Shown: one piece after another, positions 9,070 to 17,868 of the stretch
Numbering within the stretch: position 1 is the stretch's first letter
How the letters are laid out: each line of letters starts with the position of its first letter
Assembly (NCBI GenBank): GCA_002733885.1
Contig: NVXJ01000002.1
Coordinates: 60,025-110,775, forward strand
Direction of reading: 5' to 3'
Origin: Arcobacter sp.
GTDB lineage: Bacteria; Campylobacterota; Campylobacteria; Campylobacterales; Sulfurimonadaceae
DNA: 50,751 nt
Notes under the pieces: generated by a model
Database searches by the model: none
Told to the model about the DNA's origin: nothing
What the model saw: only the letters and a program-made list of their open reading frames with translations
Translations under genes and position numbers: made by a program

Positions 9070-10204
9070 ATGTTAAAACATATCAAAAGAGTTAAACTTG
9101 GCCTTATATTTTCAATAAGTTTTATCTTGTTTATTACAGGTCTTTCAATTTCTTATTATCAATATCACAGTATTATAAAAGAATACATCTTCTTTATCAA
9201 AACTCATTAAAATCACTTCAAAAACAACTCAACACCTATTCAAAAACAAGCTTACCTTCCCAAGATATAAGTAAGCCCTTGTATCAACAAGGCAGAAAAA
9301 ACTTCATCGTCTTATCTCTCCTCTTTTTGAACTTTTTAAAAAAGATATTGATTTTTTAAAGATTATGACCTTTAGACTAAAAGACGGCTCTACCTTTTTA
9401 CGTTTACACAAACCCGAGATGTTTGGTAATAAAGTCAACACATTTAGAACAAGTATATTAAATGTAAATAAAGAGCATACAATACAATCTAGACTGGCAC
9501 AATTAAGAGAGATGATTAGTATGATTGCGCATCAATGGAGGCAACCCTTAGCTGCTATTTCTGCTACAGCAATCGTCCTTAAGATGAGAAGAGACCTAGA
9601 GAAGTATGACTTAACTAAGCAAGAAGAAAGAGAAGCTTGCCTCATTGACTTTAAATATGAACTACAAAAGATAGAAGACTTCACTCAAACCTTGACCTTA
9701 ACGATTAATGATTAATGATTTTAGAGATTTTTATAAGTTCAATAAACACTTTAGCTTAATGCCTATAAAAAAAGCACTTAGCATTATTAAAAGTTCTTTA
9801 ATATCTTAAAGTATCACGATAATTGAAGACTATCAAGACTGTACAAAACTTGATCTTTTAGAAAATGAAATCGTGCAGGTTCTGTTAAACCTCTTTAAAA
9901 ACACTCAAGATAATTTTCAAATCAAAGACCTTAAAAACAATAAAATATGGATCAGTACCACCAATATAGAAGATGGTGTTTTAATCAGTGTCTATGCTAA
10001 TGGAGGAGGAATAGAGGAGGAGATACTGCCTAAGATATTTGACCCCTACTTTTCAACAAACATGATAAAAATGGTACAGGATTGGGACTTTATATGTCAA
10101 AAACTATTATTGAAGAACATCATGGAGGAACCCTTCGTGCTCTTAACAAAGATGAAGGTCTGTGCTTTCATATTTCTTTGTATAAAAAAGCTAAAACTAA
10201 GTAG
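9070..10204 (+). pseudogene. Decayed membrane-bound Cache-type sensor histidine kinase
   Basis: Pieces of one kinase are readable in order but not in one frame. An ATG at 9070 opens a membrane helix (GLIFSISFILFITGL) and stops at about 9210. Remnants of a double-Cache-like sensor follow in other frames (IDFLKIMTFRLKDG, then FLRLHKPEMFG). The sequence then jumps straight to the kinase linker, so the second half of the sensor is missing. The H-box HQWRQPL is intact near 9535. A 7-base tandem duplication (AATGATT at 9707-9713 and 9714-9720) shifts the frame, a TAA interrupts the next segment near 9808, and after FDPYFST (about 10059) one base is missing before a [10 protein letters not shown] box in the other frame. 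The expected stop is the TAG at 10202-10204. The kinase domain resembles the one at the left edge. Confidence 0.85.
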
Positions 10205-10214
10205 CCGCAAATAA

Positions 10215-11324
10215 TTAACGGCTGAGGATATTTGTTCTTTTTACCCAAAGTTCATTTTGAGCTTTTTGCCACTTTCTATCCACAAAAAAGCCTGTAATTT
10301 TCACCCATTTATCCTTAGCTATATTACTTGTAAACGAACGGGTGTCTTCCCATATTTCTATTACTTTACCATTTGGCTTATCATATACAGTACTTTCACC
10401 TTGCATTCTATATACACCTGAAGCTTTTCTCTTTTCCTTCGAAGGTTTAGTTTTTATTGGTAGCTTTTTTGGCACTCTCATTTTTTCTTTTTTTAAGAGT
10501 TTGGGAAAAGGGTTATCATCGATACAAAGACCCTTAGCGTTTGTCACTATTTTGATCGTTTTTATTTTTTTATTTTTACATGTATTTAAGGCTGTGAATA
10601 AGTTTTTATTTTCAATTTGCAGTAACTTAGTCTGTTCTTTACTTATTTCAACCTTGCTTTCTAGTAAGGCCTTATCTTTTTCTAAGGCCTTATAGCTATT
10701 TGTAGAGGGAGAAACAGGGGTCCTAGAACTTACTAAGCTAGTCTTTTTTAGTTTTTCATTAGACTCTTGAAGTTCTTTTACCTTACTTTCACTCGTCTTT
10801 AAGCTTTTTTCTAAAGATACAAGCTTCTGTTCATTCACTAACAAACTTTTTTCTAAACTTTGTTTATCTTTTACAAGTAATACAAGGTTTAGAGATTCGT
10901 CTTTATTACGTTTAAGTTTGTTCACCTGTTCTAGTAGAGACTGGTTCTTACCTACTAAAATTTGCGCTGAAGAATTAAGCCTTTTATTTTCTTTTTCTAA
11001 CTGATTTAGCTTAGACTCCAGTTCTTTAAGTCTTATACTTTCTTGTTTTGCAGTTTCATGAGCTTGTTTCAATTTTGTATTTTCAAACTTCAGAGCTTGC
11101 ATCTTTTTCTTGTCAGATGAGGGGTTTAGACCTTTCTTAGACAGCAATTCATTTTGCTCTTTAATTTGAGATAGACACTGCTCATTCTTATGAACAGAGT
11201 CTTCATATCGTTTTCTTAGTTCACTGACTTCATCCACAACACTTTGCATACGTTCAACCATGATATCACCTGCAAAAAGGGGAATTGTCAAACTCAAGGT
11301 CAAAATAATCTTTTTTATATTCAT
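10215..11324 (-). CDS. Periplasmic coiled-coil protein with C-terminal SH3-like domain
   Basis: A 369-residue protein with a signal peptide (IILTLSLTIPLFAG), then a long coiled coil (about residues 20-230, Lys/Glu/Leu-rich with many Gln and Asn), a basic linker (about 265-295, KKEKMRVPKKLPIK) and a C-terminal domain of about 70 residues (VYRMQGESTVYDKPNGKVI to the end). The last part looks like a bacterial SH3-type fold by its YDKPNGKVI and WVKITGFF patterns. I do not recognise a named family. A periplasmic structural or cell-wall-binding role is inferred from the architecture. The ATG overlaps the trmA stop by one base (TAATG), so it is translationally coupled to trmA. Confidence 0.75.
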   Translation of the reverse strand: MNIKKIILTLSLTIPLFAGDIMVERMQSVVDEVSELRKRYEDSVHKNEQCLSQIKEQNELLSKKGLNPSSDKKKMQALKFENTKLKQAHETAKQESIRLKELESKLNQLEKENKRLNSSAQILVGKNQSLLEQVNKLKRNKDESLNLVLLVKDKQSLEKSLLVNEQKLVSLEKSLKTSESKVKELQESNEKLKKTSLVSSRTPVSPSTNSYKALEKDKALLESKVEISKEQTKLLQIENKNLFTALNTCKNKKIKTIKIVTNAKGLCIDDNPFPKLLKKEKMRVPKKLPIKTKPSKEKRKASGVYRMQGESTVYDKPNGKVIEIWEDTRSFTSNIAKDKWVKITGFFVDRKWQKAQNELWVKRTNILSR

Positions 11325-12436
11325 TATATTTCTCTCTTTTTTAGTACCACACCCATCTCTAAATGATGAGTATAAGGAAATTGATCAAAGGCAGCCATTT
11401 GAAGAAGTTCAAAATCTTCACTAAGGTCTTCAAGGTCACGCTTTAATGTTTCAGGATTACAAGAGATATAAATCAAATGTTTAAAACGTTTACAAAATTT
11501 TCTAGCCTTTTCATCTAAGCCAGCGCGTGGAGGGTCAACAAAAAGTGTTTCTAACTTGTAATCATCTAAGTTAATATCCTTCATTCGTCTAAACACTCTA
11601 AGGCCATCTAATGCTTCTGTAAATTCTTCGGCGCTCATTCGTACAAACTCAATATTATGTGTATCATTTAAACGCATATTTTCTTTAGCTGCATTTATAG
11701 ACGACTTAGATATCTCAGTGGCTAAGACCTTATCAAAGACCTTCGCAAAAGGAATAGTAAAGTTCCCTGCCCCACAATACAATTCGAGTAAATCACCCGA
11801 AGAGCCCTTAGCCTGTTCCAGTGCCCATGTAACCATTTGTTCATTGACATAAGGATTAGGCTGAGTAAAAGAGTTTTCAATTTGTTTAAAAATGTAATTT
11901 TTACCTGCAAAGTTCAAAGTTTCAGTTACATAATCTTGACCAACAATCACCTTTTGTTTTCGTGATCGACCTATAATATGTATGCCTAAGTCTTGTGACA
12001 GTTCTTTAGCTAAAATAGACCAGGCCTCATCAAGTTTGATATGGTAAATAAGACTTACCACTATCTCTCCCTTAGTCGTTGAGAGAAAATCTATATTAAA
12101 AAGTTTTGTTCCCATCTTCTTTTTATCTATGGCCGCAAGTAAAATAGGCATTAGAGTATTAATCTCAAGATTAACCATGGGACACTTATCAACTATGACA
12201 ACGCCATTTTTATCAAGAGTATTCATAGCATATGAGATATCATCACCATTATGCCAAAGCTTGAACTCTGAGCGGGCTCGGTAATGTTCATCTTTTGATT
12301 TAGCTATATCATATGAGCCACTATAAAGGCTAGAAAACATCTCTTTTACACCCGAAAGCTTTTGTTCTAATTGTTCTTCATAAGAGAGATCATAAAGTTT
12401 ACAAGACCCACAAACCCCAAAATATTCACATTGCAT
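11324..12436 (-). CDS. trmA: tRNA (uracil-5-)-methyltransferase TrmA
   Basis: TrmA makes m5U54 in the T-loop of tRNA using S-adenosylmethionine. At 370 residues it has the family's length. The SAM site (LELYCGAGNFTIPFA), the FVDPPRAGLD motif, the catalytic YISCNPETL loop and the C-terminal FDQFPYTHHLEMGVVL closely follow the E. coli protein, which separates it from the longer RlmC/RlmD enzymes. An unusual point is the N-terminus: Cys3, Cys9 and Cys12 are spaced C-x5-C-x2-C, with a further Cys near residue 81 (VDKCPM). That resembles the [4Fe-4S] ligand set of RlmD, which E. coli TrmA lacks. It lies 18 bases downstream of fliP. Confidence 0.93.
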   Translation of the reverse strand: MQCEYFGVCGSCKLYDLSYEEQLEQKLSGVKEMFSSLYSGSYDIAKSKDEHYRARSEFKLWHNGDDISYAMNTLDKNGVVIVDKCPMVNLEINTLMPILLAAIDKKKMGTKLFNIDFLSTTKGEIVVSLIYHIKLDEAWSILAKELSQDLGIHIIGRSRKQKVIVGQDYVTETLNFAGKNYIFKQIENSFTQPNPYVNEQMVTWALEQAKGSSGDLLELYCGAGNFTIPFAKVFDKVLATEISKSSINAAKENMRLNDTHNIEFVRMSAEEFTEALDGLRVFRRMKDINLDDYKLETLFVDPPRAGLDEKARKFCKRFKHLIYISCNPETLKRDLEDLSEDFELLQMAAFDQFPYTHHLEMGVVLKKREI

Positions 12437-12454
12437 TTACATTTCCATCTTTTA

Positions 12455-13186
12455 TTATTTAATACTGGCAATTAAATTACCAATGAGGAGATTCCATCCA
12501 TCTACAAGTACAAAAACAAGTATCTTAAAGGGCATAGATATCATTACAGGAGGAAGCATCATCATACCCATAGACATAAGAATAGAGGCCACTACCATAT
12601 CAATAACTAAAAATGGTAAAAAGAGTAAAAAGCCTATCTCGAAGGCTGTCTTTAGCTCAGAAATCATAAAGGCAGGCAAGATAACAGAAAGAGGAACATC
12701 ATCAATAGTATCTGGATTATTCATCTTTCTAATTCTAAAAAATAGGGCTAAATCTTTTTCTCTTGTATTTCTAATCATAAAGCTTTTAAAGGGTTTTGTT
12801 GTTCTCTCAAAAGCCACTTCATAATTAATTTGCTCTTCAATATAAGGTTTTATCCCATCATCATAGGCTTTTTGACCTATAGGTTCCATTACAAAGATAG
12901 TCAATATCAAGGCAAGCGATACTAAGATTTGAGTTGGTGGAATTTGTTGTGTTCCCATTGCCTGTCTCATAAAGCCAAAAACAATAACAAAACGAGTAAA
13001 GGTTGTCGTCATTAATAATAAACTTGGCGCTAAAAAAAGTATGGTTAGCATCAATATAACATTGATAGATGAAACCAATTGAGCAGGGGTATCAGGTGAT
13101 GATAAGGATAAGTTTATGGTTGGAACTTCTAAGGTCTCAGCAAGGACTGATAAACTTAGAAATAATAGTAAGGAAATTATTCTCAT
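12455..13186 (-). CDS. fliP: Flagellar export apparatus protein FliP
   Basis: FliP is a core channel subunit of the flagellar type III export gate in the inner membrane. The 243-residue product has a cleavable signal peptide (LLLFLSLSVLAE), the conserved FTRFVIVFGFMRQAMGTQQIPP segment after the first membrane helices, a periplasmic loop, and a C-terminal helix pair (MGMMMLPPVMISMPFKILVFVLVDGW). The start overlaps the motB stop (ATGA). In Campylobacter fliP sits beside glmU; here motB and motA lie between them, so a stator operon has been placed between the two conserved neighbours, or the order has been rearranged. Confidence 0.96.
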   Translation of the reverse strand: MRIISLLLFLSLSVLAETLEVPTINLSLSSPDTPAQLVSSINVILMLTILFLAPSLLLMTTTFTRFVIVFGFMRQAMGTQQIPPTQILVSLALILTIFVMEPIGQKAYDDGIKPYIEEQINYEVAFERTTKPFKSFMIRNTREKDLALFFRIRKMNNPDTIDDVPLSVILPAFMISELKTAFEIGFLLFLPFLVIDMVVASILMSMGMMMLPPVMISMPFKILVFVLVDGWNLLIGNLIASIK

Positions 13187-13968
13187 TGTTTAAGTGATTT
13201 AGCCTTATCAAGAATAGATTTTTTAAGATCAGATTCTTCTTCATTTTTACTTGCGTAGAAGTATAGCTCAACTCTGCGGTTTTTTTCTCTACCTTTTATA
13301 GTTTCATTACTTGCCTCGGGTCTATAATCTGCGAAACCTGCCGCGTGCATTCTATTTGGTTTAACACCACCTATAAGGAGCTCTTTTAAAACAGCAATAG
13401 CCCGACCTGCTGAAAGATCCCAATTATCTTGAAAAGAGCTTTTACTTCCAGGAGGCGTATTATCCGTATGTCCTCTAACACTTAATTCTAAATCATTTGG
13501 AAGTTCTTGAACTAAAAGTGCGATTCGCTTTAAAAAGAGTAAGGCATCTTCATTTTCAATCTTAGCCTCACCCGCTTTAAAAACTAAAGAAGCAGGAAGA
13601 CGAAGAACAAAACCTGACTCACTTTCTTTTAGTGTAACCGCAGGTCCCTTCCCTTTTTCCATCATTTCATTCATTTCAGCAATGGCTTGTTTAATACGAT
13701 TGACTTGTTCAGAGCTTTCATCTCTGTTTTCTAAAGGGGTAGATTCCAAGATACGTTGTTTTGAAATCTCTGTTTTAGTTCCCCCTTCAAGAACAGACAT
13801 TGCCCCTGCTAGTGAACCAATAGCCTCCGAAATCTTTTTCGCGTCCATACTTGACATAGAAAGAAGAAGTACGAAAAAACATAAAAGAAGTGACATAAGG
13901 TCACCAAAGGCCGCAAGCCAAGCAGGAAGACACTTCGCACAGTCGCAGGGTTTTTTCTTTTTACCCAT
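13183..13968 (-). CDS. motB: Flagellar stator protein MotB/PomB
   Basis: This is the peptidoglycan-anchored half of the flagellar stator. The N-terminus CLPAWLAAFGDLMSLLLCFFVLLLS holds the single membrane helix with the ion-binding Asp (FGDLMS). The GDLMSLLLCFFVLL pattern, including the Cys, resembles the sodium-type PomB of Vibrio more than the proton-type MotB. A plug/linker region follows, then an OmpA-like peptidoglycan-binding domain (ELSVRGHTDN, with the DLSAGRAIAV helix) at about residues 130-240. It is 261 residues long, starts five bases after motA and overlaps fliP. Sodium coupling is inferred from the sequence pattern only. Confidence 0.95.
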   Translation of the reverse strand: MGKKKKPCDCAKCLPAWLAAFGDLMSLLLCFFVLLLSMSSMDAKKISEAIGSLAGAMSVLEGGTKTEISKQRILESTPLENRDESSEQVNRIKQAIAEMNEMMEKGKGPAVTLKESESGFVLRLPASLVFKAGEAKIENEDALLFLKRIALLVQELPNDLELSVRGHTDNTPPGSKSSFQDNWDLSAGRAIAVLKELLIGGVKPNRMHAAGFADYRPEASNETIKGREKNRRVELYFYASKNEEESDLKKSILDKAKSLKQ

Positions 13969-13973
13969 GTTTT

Positions 13974-14738
13974 TTACTCAAACTGACTGACTCTATCGCC
14001 AGGAGAAAGGAAAGATAAGAGCTTTGCCTCAAGCGTACGTGGGTTATCCCCCGCTTGAATAGACATAATCCCCTCTAAAATAACCTCTTTTACAAGATTT
14101 TCTTCATCATTACGGATTAAAAGGATATTTGCAATAGGCGCACCAAAAATATTACCAATCATTGCGCCGTACATTGTAGTAAGTAAGGCAACGGCCATTG
14201 AAGGACCAATGGCTGAAGGATCTGCCATATTTAAAAGCATGGCAACCAGACCAATAAGGGTACCAATCATACCCATAGCCCCAGCAAATCCTGCCCATTG
14301 ATCAAAAATGGCAGCATTTCCCTTATGACGAGTGCTTGTTTGATCCATCTCAATTTCAAGTAAGTCACGAATAGTATCAGGCTCATTTCCATCTACTGCC
14401 ATAGATAAGCCTTGTTTTAAAAACTTATTTTCTTCTGTGTTTGCAGCGGCTTCAAGAGACAATATACCATCACGCCTTGCTTGAGTGGCATATTCAACAA
14501 GTTTTTTTATAAGCTCTTGTAAATCTTCTTGAGGAGGTTTAATAGCAACCATAAAGATCTTAACAAAGTTCTTCATTTGCTCCATTTTAAAACCGATTAG
14601 AAGAGAACCCATAGATCCACCAATAACGATCAACATAGAAGGAATATCGATATATGCACCTATACCAACACCCATTGCCATTGCACCAAATAAAAGTGCA
14701 AGAATCAGAACCAGACCAATGACTGTACCTAAATCCAT
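13974..14738 (-). CDS. motA: Flagellar stator protein MotA/PomA
   Basis: This is the four-helix stator subunit that, with MotB, forms the ion channel driving flagellar rotation. At 254 residues it matches PomA in length and in its start (GAYIDIPSMLIVIGGSMGSLLIGF). The large cytoplasmic loop with conserved charged residues (about 60-150) and the helix-3/4 segment (GAMGMIGTLIGLVAMLLNM and MAVALLTTMYGAMIGNIFGAPIAN) are intact. It is the first gene of motA-motB-fliP-trmA, all on the minus strand with overlaps or short gaps. A TATAAT on the minus strand at 14752-14757 is only 13 bases before the ATG, so the leader may be very short. Confidence 0.95.
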   Translation of the reverse strand: MDLGTVIGLVLILALLFGAMAMGVGIGAYIDIPSMLIVIGGSMGSLLIGFKMEQMKNFVKIFMVAIKPPQEDLQELIKKLVEYATQARRDGILSLEAAANTEENKFLKQGLSMAVDGNEPDTIRDLLEIEMDQTSTRHKGNAAIFDQWAGFAGAMGMIGTLIGLVAMLLNMADPSAIGPSMAVALLTTMYGAMIGNIFGAPIANILLIRNDEENLVKEVILEGIMSIQAGDNPRTLEAKLLSFLSPGDRVSQFE

Positions 14739-14961
14739 TCATACCCCAAAAATTATATTTTATATTAAGTTATTATTACTTAATTTTTATAAAGGAAGCT
14801 TAAACTAAGGCTTCCTAAACTAACTAAGACAAGATTCTTGCCATAGCTGTCTTAAGATCGGTAAATTTTTAAAAAAGATTACCTAAAAGTCACAATTTAA
14901 ATATCATAAGTTTGAATTAATTCTGTTATAATTTCAACAAAATCATACAAAAGAAAAAACT
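14739..14961. promoter_or_regulatory. Divergent motA/glmU control region with two inverted repeats
   Basis: This 223-base gap holds a TATAAT at 14927-14932 that fits glmU (start 14962) and a minus-strand TATAAT at 14752-14757 on the motA side. Between them are two inverted repeats: AGGAAGC paired with GCTTCCT (about 14793-14816) and AAGACA paired with TGTCTT a little further on. Neither is followed by a T-run, so they look like operators or a small structured RNA rather than terminators. Confidence 0.4.
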
Positions 14962-16260
14962 ATGAACTTATCTATCGTTATATTAGCTGCGGGAAAAGGC
15001 AGCAGAATGAAGTCAAATACCGCAAAGGTCCTTCATCCTATCTCGGGTAAGGAGATGCTTTACTTTATCATTAAAGAGTCTTTGAAAATATCGAATGATA
15101 TTACTGTTGTTATACATCATCAAAAAGAGGCTGTGCAAGAAGCAATGATGAAGCACTTTGGAAATAAGATTAATTTCCTTGTTCAAGATGCAGACAACTT
15201 TCCAGGCACAGGTGGGGCAGTGATGGGAATTAGACCACAACATGAAAAAGTTTTGGTTCTAAATGGGGATATGCCTCTTATTACAGCACAAGCCTTAAAA
15301 GGTTTTGAAGACTCTAAGGCTGATATTACTATGTCTATCTTTGATCTTGAAGATTCTTCAGGATACGGACGCGTTATTATTGGAGACAGTGGAGTTGAAC
15401 GTATTGTTGAAGAAAAAGATGCAAGTGATGAAGAAAAGAAGGTAAGCACCGTTAATGCAGGTATTTACTCTTTTTCAAAGGCTGTTATCCAAAAGTATCT
15501 TCCTCTTCTTTCAAATGACAATGCTCAAGCCGAGTACTACCTTACAGATCTAATTTCAATGGCAAAAAAAGATGGACTTGAGATTGAGCCTCTTTTAGTT
15601 GATGAAGAGCATTTTAAAGGGGTGAATTCAAAATTTGACCTAGCCACTGCAGAAGAGATTATGCAAGGACGCATTAAAGAAGCTTGGATGAAGTCTGGGA
15701 TAAGTATGCAACTTCCTTCTACTATCTATATAGAAGAAGGCGTTACCTTTAACGGCGAATCCATCCTTGAAAATGGGGTAAGATTATGTGGAAATACCTT
15801 AATTGAAGATTCTCATATAAAGTCGGGTTCAGTGATTGAAGACAGTATCATTAAAAATTCTGATATCGGTCCCTTAGCCCATATTCGTCCTCACTCTCAT
15901 ATACAAGACACACATATTGGAAACTTTGTAGAAGTCAAAAAATCAACACTCAAGGGTGTAAAAGCAGGTCATTTAGCCTATCTTGGAGACTCTCAAATAG
16001 AAGAAGGAACGAATGTAGGAGCAGGCGTAATTACATGTAACTATGATGGGAAGGCTAAGTATCAAACTATCATTGGTAAAAATGTTTTCATAGGTTCAGA
16101 CACCCAGCTTGTGGCCCCTCTTATTATAGAAGATGATGTAATCATTGCAGCAGGAACGACAGTCACAGCAGGTAAGCTTGAAAAAGGTTCTTTATCAGTG
16201 AGTCGTGCCCCACTTAAGTCAGTAGCTGGTTTTTATTATAAGTTCTTTGGAAAGAAGTAA
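14962..16260 (+). CDS. glmU: Bifunctional GlmU (UDP-GlcNAc pyrophosphorylase / GlcN-1-P acetyltransferase)
   Basis: GlmU makes UDP-N-acetylglucosamine for peptidoglycan and lipopolysaccharide. The N-terminal uridylyltransferase has the LAAGKGSRMKS nucleotide loop, VLNGDMPLI and the EKDAS region. The C-terminal half is a left-handed beta-helix of hexapeptide repeats from about residue 245, with the acetyltransferase residues in the EVKKSTLK, GHLAYLGD and ITCNYDGKAKYQT segments. It is 432 residues long, slightly shorter than the E. coli enzyme, mostly at the C-terminus. The ribosome site is weak (AAAGAAAAAA). It converges on rny, and the two share a hairpin between their ends. Confidence 0.97.
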   Translation: MNLSIVILAAGKGSRMKSNTAKVLHPISGKEMLYFIIKESLKISNDITVVIHHQKEAVQEAMMKHFGNKINFLVQDADNFPGTGGAVMGIRPQHEKVLVLNGDMPLITAQALKGFEDSKADITMSIFDLEDSSGYGRVIIGDSGVERIVEEKDASDEEKKVSTVNAGIYSFSKAVIQKYLPLLSNDNAQAEYYLTDLISMAKKDGLEIEPLLVDEEHFKGVNSKFDLATAEEIMQGRIKEAWMKSGISMQLPSTIYIEEGVTFNGESILENGVRLCGNTLIEDSHIKSGSVIEDSIIKNSDIGPLAHIRPHSHIQDTHIGNFVEVKKSTLKGVKAGHLAYLGDSQIEEGTNVGAGVITCNYDGKAKYQTIIGKNVFIGSDTQLVAPLIIEDDVIIAAGTTVTAGKLEKGSLSVSRAPLKSVAGFYYKFFGKK

Positions 16261-16288
16261 GACAGCTTAAGAAAGCTTGCCTTGAACT

Positions 16289-16313
16289 AGTTTGCACCCT
16301 TAGCGTGCAAACT
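16289..16313. terminator. Hairpin between glmU and rny that includes the rny stop codon
   Basis: AGTTTGCAC (16289-16297) pairs perfectly with GTGCAAACT (16305-16313) around a 7-base loop. The loop contains the rny stop codon (TTA on this strand, 16300-16302), so the last rny codons form one arm. It lies between two convergent genes and could stop transcription from both sides, though neither side has a long T-run. Confidence 0.5.
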
Positions 16314-17868
16314 CTATAGCCCTACATTCACGAATAACCGAGACCTTTATATCTCCTGGAAAATTCATTTTTGATTCTATCTCTTTAGCAATTTCTTTGG
16401 CTAACAAAGAAGATTCATCATCATTTAAAAGCTCAGCATTAACAATCACGCGAACTTCACGTCCTGCATTAATAGCGTAGGCTTGTTTAACACCTTTTTT
16501 ACAAGAGGCTATCTCTTCTATCTCAGTAACACGTTTCAAGTAGCTTTCTAAAACTTCTCTACGTGCCCCTGGTCTAGCAGCAGAAAGAGCGTCACCCGCA
16601 CATACTGCGGCACATTCTATACTCTTAATCTCTTCTAAGCCATGATGGGCTGGAATGGCATTTAAAACAACAGGGTCTTCATTATATGCCTTAGCTAATT
16701 CCAAGCCAAGGTCAACATGATTACCACCCTTATCATGGGTTAATGCCTTACCTATATCATGTAAAAGACCTGCGCGTTTAGCCAAAATCTCATCTCCGCC
16801 TAATTCAGCAGCAATAATACCTGCTAAGTTAGCCACTTCTAAGGTATGCGCAAGTGCATTTTGCCCGTATGAAGCGCGATAACGTAAACGTCCAATAAGC
16901 TTTAAAAGTTCAGGATGAATACCTTTAATATTCATATCCCTTGCAATTTGTTCCCCTTCAGCAAGAACAGAATCTTCAAATTCATCTGTCACTTTTTGAA
17001 AGATCTCTTCAATACGCGCAGGTTGAATACGTCCATCTTCAATTAAAAGTTCAATAGTACGTGTTGCAATCGCGCGTCTGTATAAGTTAAAACTACTTAA
17101 TAAAATCGCGTGAGGTGTTTCATCAACAATGATATCAACACCCAGTAACATTTCAAGGGTTTTAATATTTCTACCCTCTTTTCCAATAATACGTCCCTTT
17201 AACTCATCATCATTTAAGTGAACACTGTTAACAAGTCTTTCTGAGGCAAACTCACCTGCAAACCTTGAAGTTGCTTGCGCAAGAATATAATTTGCCTTGC
17301 GCCTTCCCTCATTATTAGCTTCTTTTTCATATTTTCTTACAATATGAGATACTTCTTCTCGTGAATCTTCTTCCACTTTTTTTAAAAGTAAGTTTTTTGC
17401 TTCTTCGCGGGTTAACCCCGCACCACTTTCTATAATCTTTACCGCCTCATCTGAACGGCTTAAGTAATCGTCTTTTTGTCTCTGCATAGAACGTGTTGTA
17501 CGTTCAAGTTGTACATTTAGGTTGTCAGTTTTAGAAGCTTCTATCTTTATACGACGAAGTTCTTCCACCTTAAATTCTTCAAAGTTTTTTTCTTTGTCTT
17601 CAATATCTTCGAACTTAGACTTTAATGATCTTTGGGCGTCTTCTATTGCCTCATCAAATCTTTTTTGAGCCTTATTTCCAATATCTTGAGCCTTGAAATT
17701 CGCCTTATGAAGCAGAAGTTCTGCCTCAGAATCTATCACCTTTGCCTTTGCCTTTGCTTGTTCGCTTAAGGCGTCAAATTGAGCATTGCTTAACTTTTTT
17801 GAGATAAAAAATCCGATTACTCCGCTGACGGTAGCAATCCCACCGCCTAAGAGAATCTGATTTAACAT
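16300..17868 (-). CDS. rny: Ribonuclease Y
   Basis: RNase Y is a membrane-tethered endoribonuclease that starts mRNA decay. The 522-residue product has an N-terminal membrane helix (ILLGGGIATVSGVIGFFI), a long charged coiled coil (about 30-200), a KH RNA-binding domain (GRIIGKEGRNIKTLEMLLGVDIIVDE) and an HD domain with LLHDIGKALTHD and NAIPAHHGLEE. The length matches the Bacillus enzyme. An AGGAAAC site precedes the ATG. The start lies inside the 3' part of the 5-FCL reading frame (95 bases shared). The pairing with 5-FCL, ftsY and radA nearby is the same as in Campylobacter. Confidence 0.96.
   Translation of the reverse strand: MLNQILLGGGIATVSGVIGFFISKKLSNAQFDALSEQAKAKAKVIDSEAELLLHKANFKAQDIGNKAQKRFDEAIEDAQRSLKSKFEDIEDKEKNFEEFKVEELRRIKIEASKTDNLNVQLERTTRSMQRQKDDYLSRSDEAVKIIESGAGLTREEAKNLLLKKVEEDSREEVSHIVRKYEKEANNEGRRKANYILAQATSRFAGEFASERLVNSVHLNDDELKGRIIGKEGRNIKTLEMLLGVDIIVDETPHAILLSSFNLYRRAIATRTIELLIEDGRIQPARIEEIFQKVTDEFEDSVLAEGEQIARDMNIKGIHPELLKLIGRLRYRASYGQNALAHTLEVANLAGIIAAELGGDEILAKRAGLLHDIGKALTHDKGGNHVDLGLELAKAYNEDPVVLNAIPAHHGLEEIKSIECAAVCAGDALSAARPGARREVLESYLKRVTEIEEIASCKKGVKQAYAINAGREVRVIVNAELLNDDESSLLAKEIAKEIESKMNFPGDIKVSVIRECRAIEFAR

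Noticed and set aside
9070-10204. Frame breaks explained as sequencing errors only
   Set aside because: Half of the sensor domain is also missing and a 7-base exact duplication is present; neighbouring long genes are free of errors.
10342-10695. 117-codon plus-strand frame rich in Phe, Leu and Ser opposite the coiled-coil protein
   Set aside because: Reverse reading of Lys/Glu-rich coiled coil gives a false membrane-like protein; no ribosome site.
12455-14738. Complete flagellar gene cluster
   Set aside because: Only fliP, motA and motB are here, and fliL separately; the other flagellar genes are not in the window.
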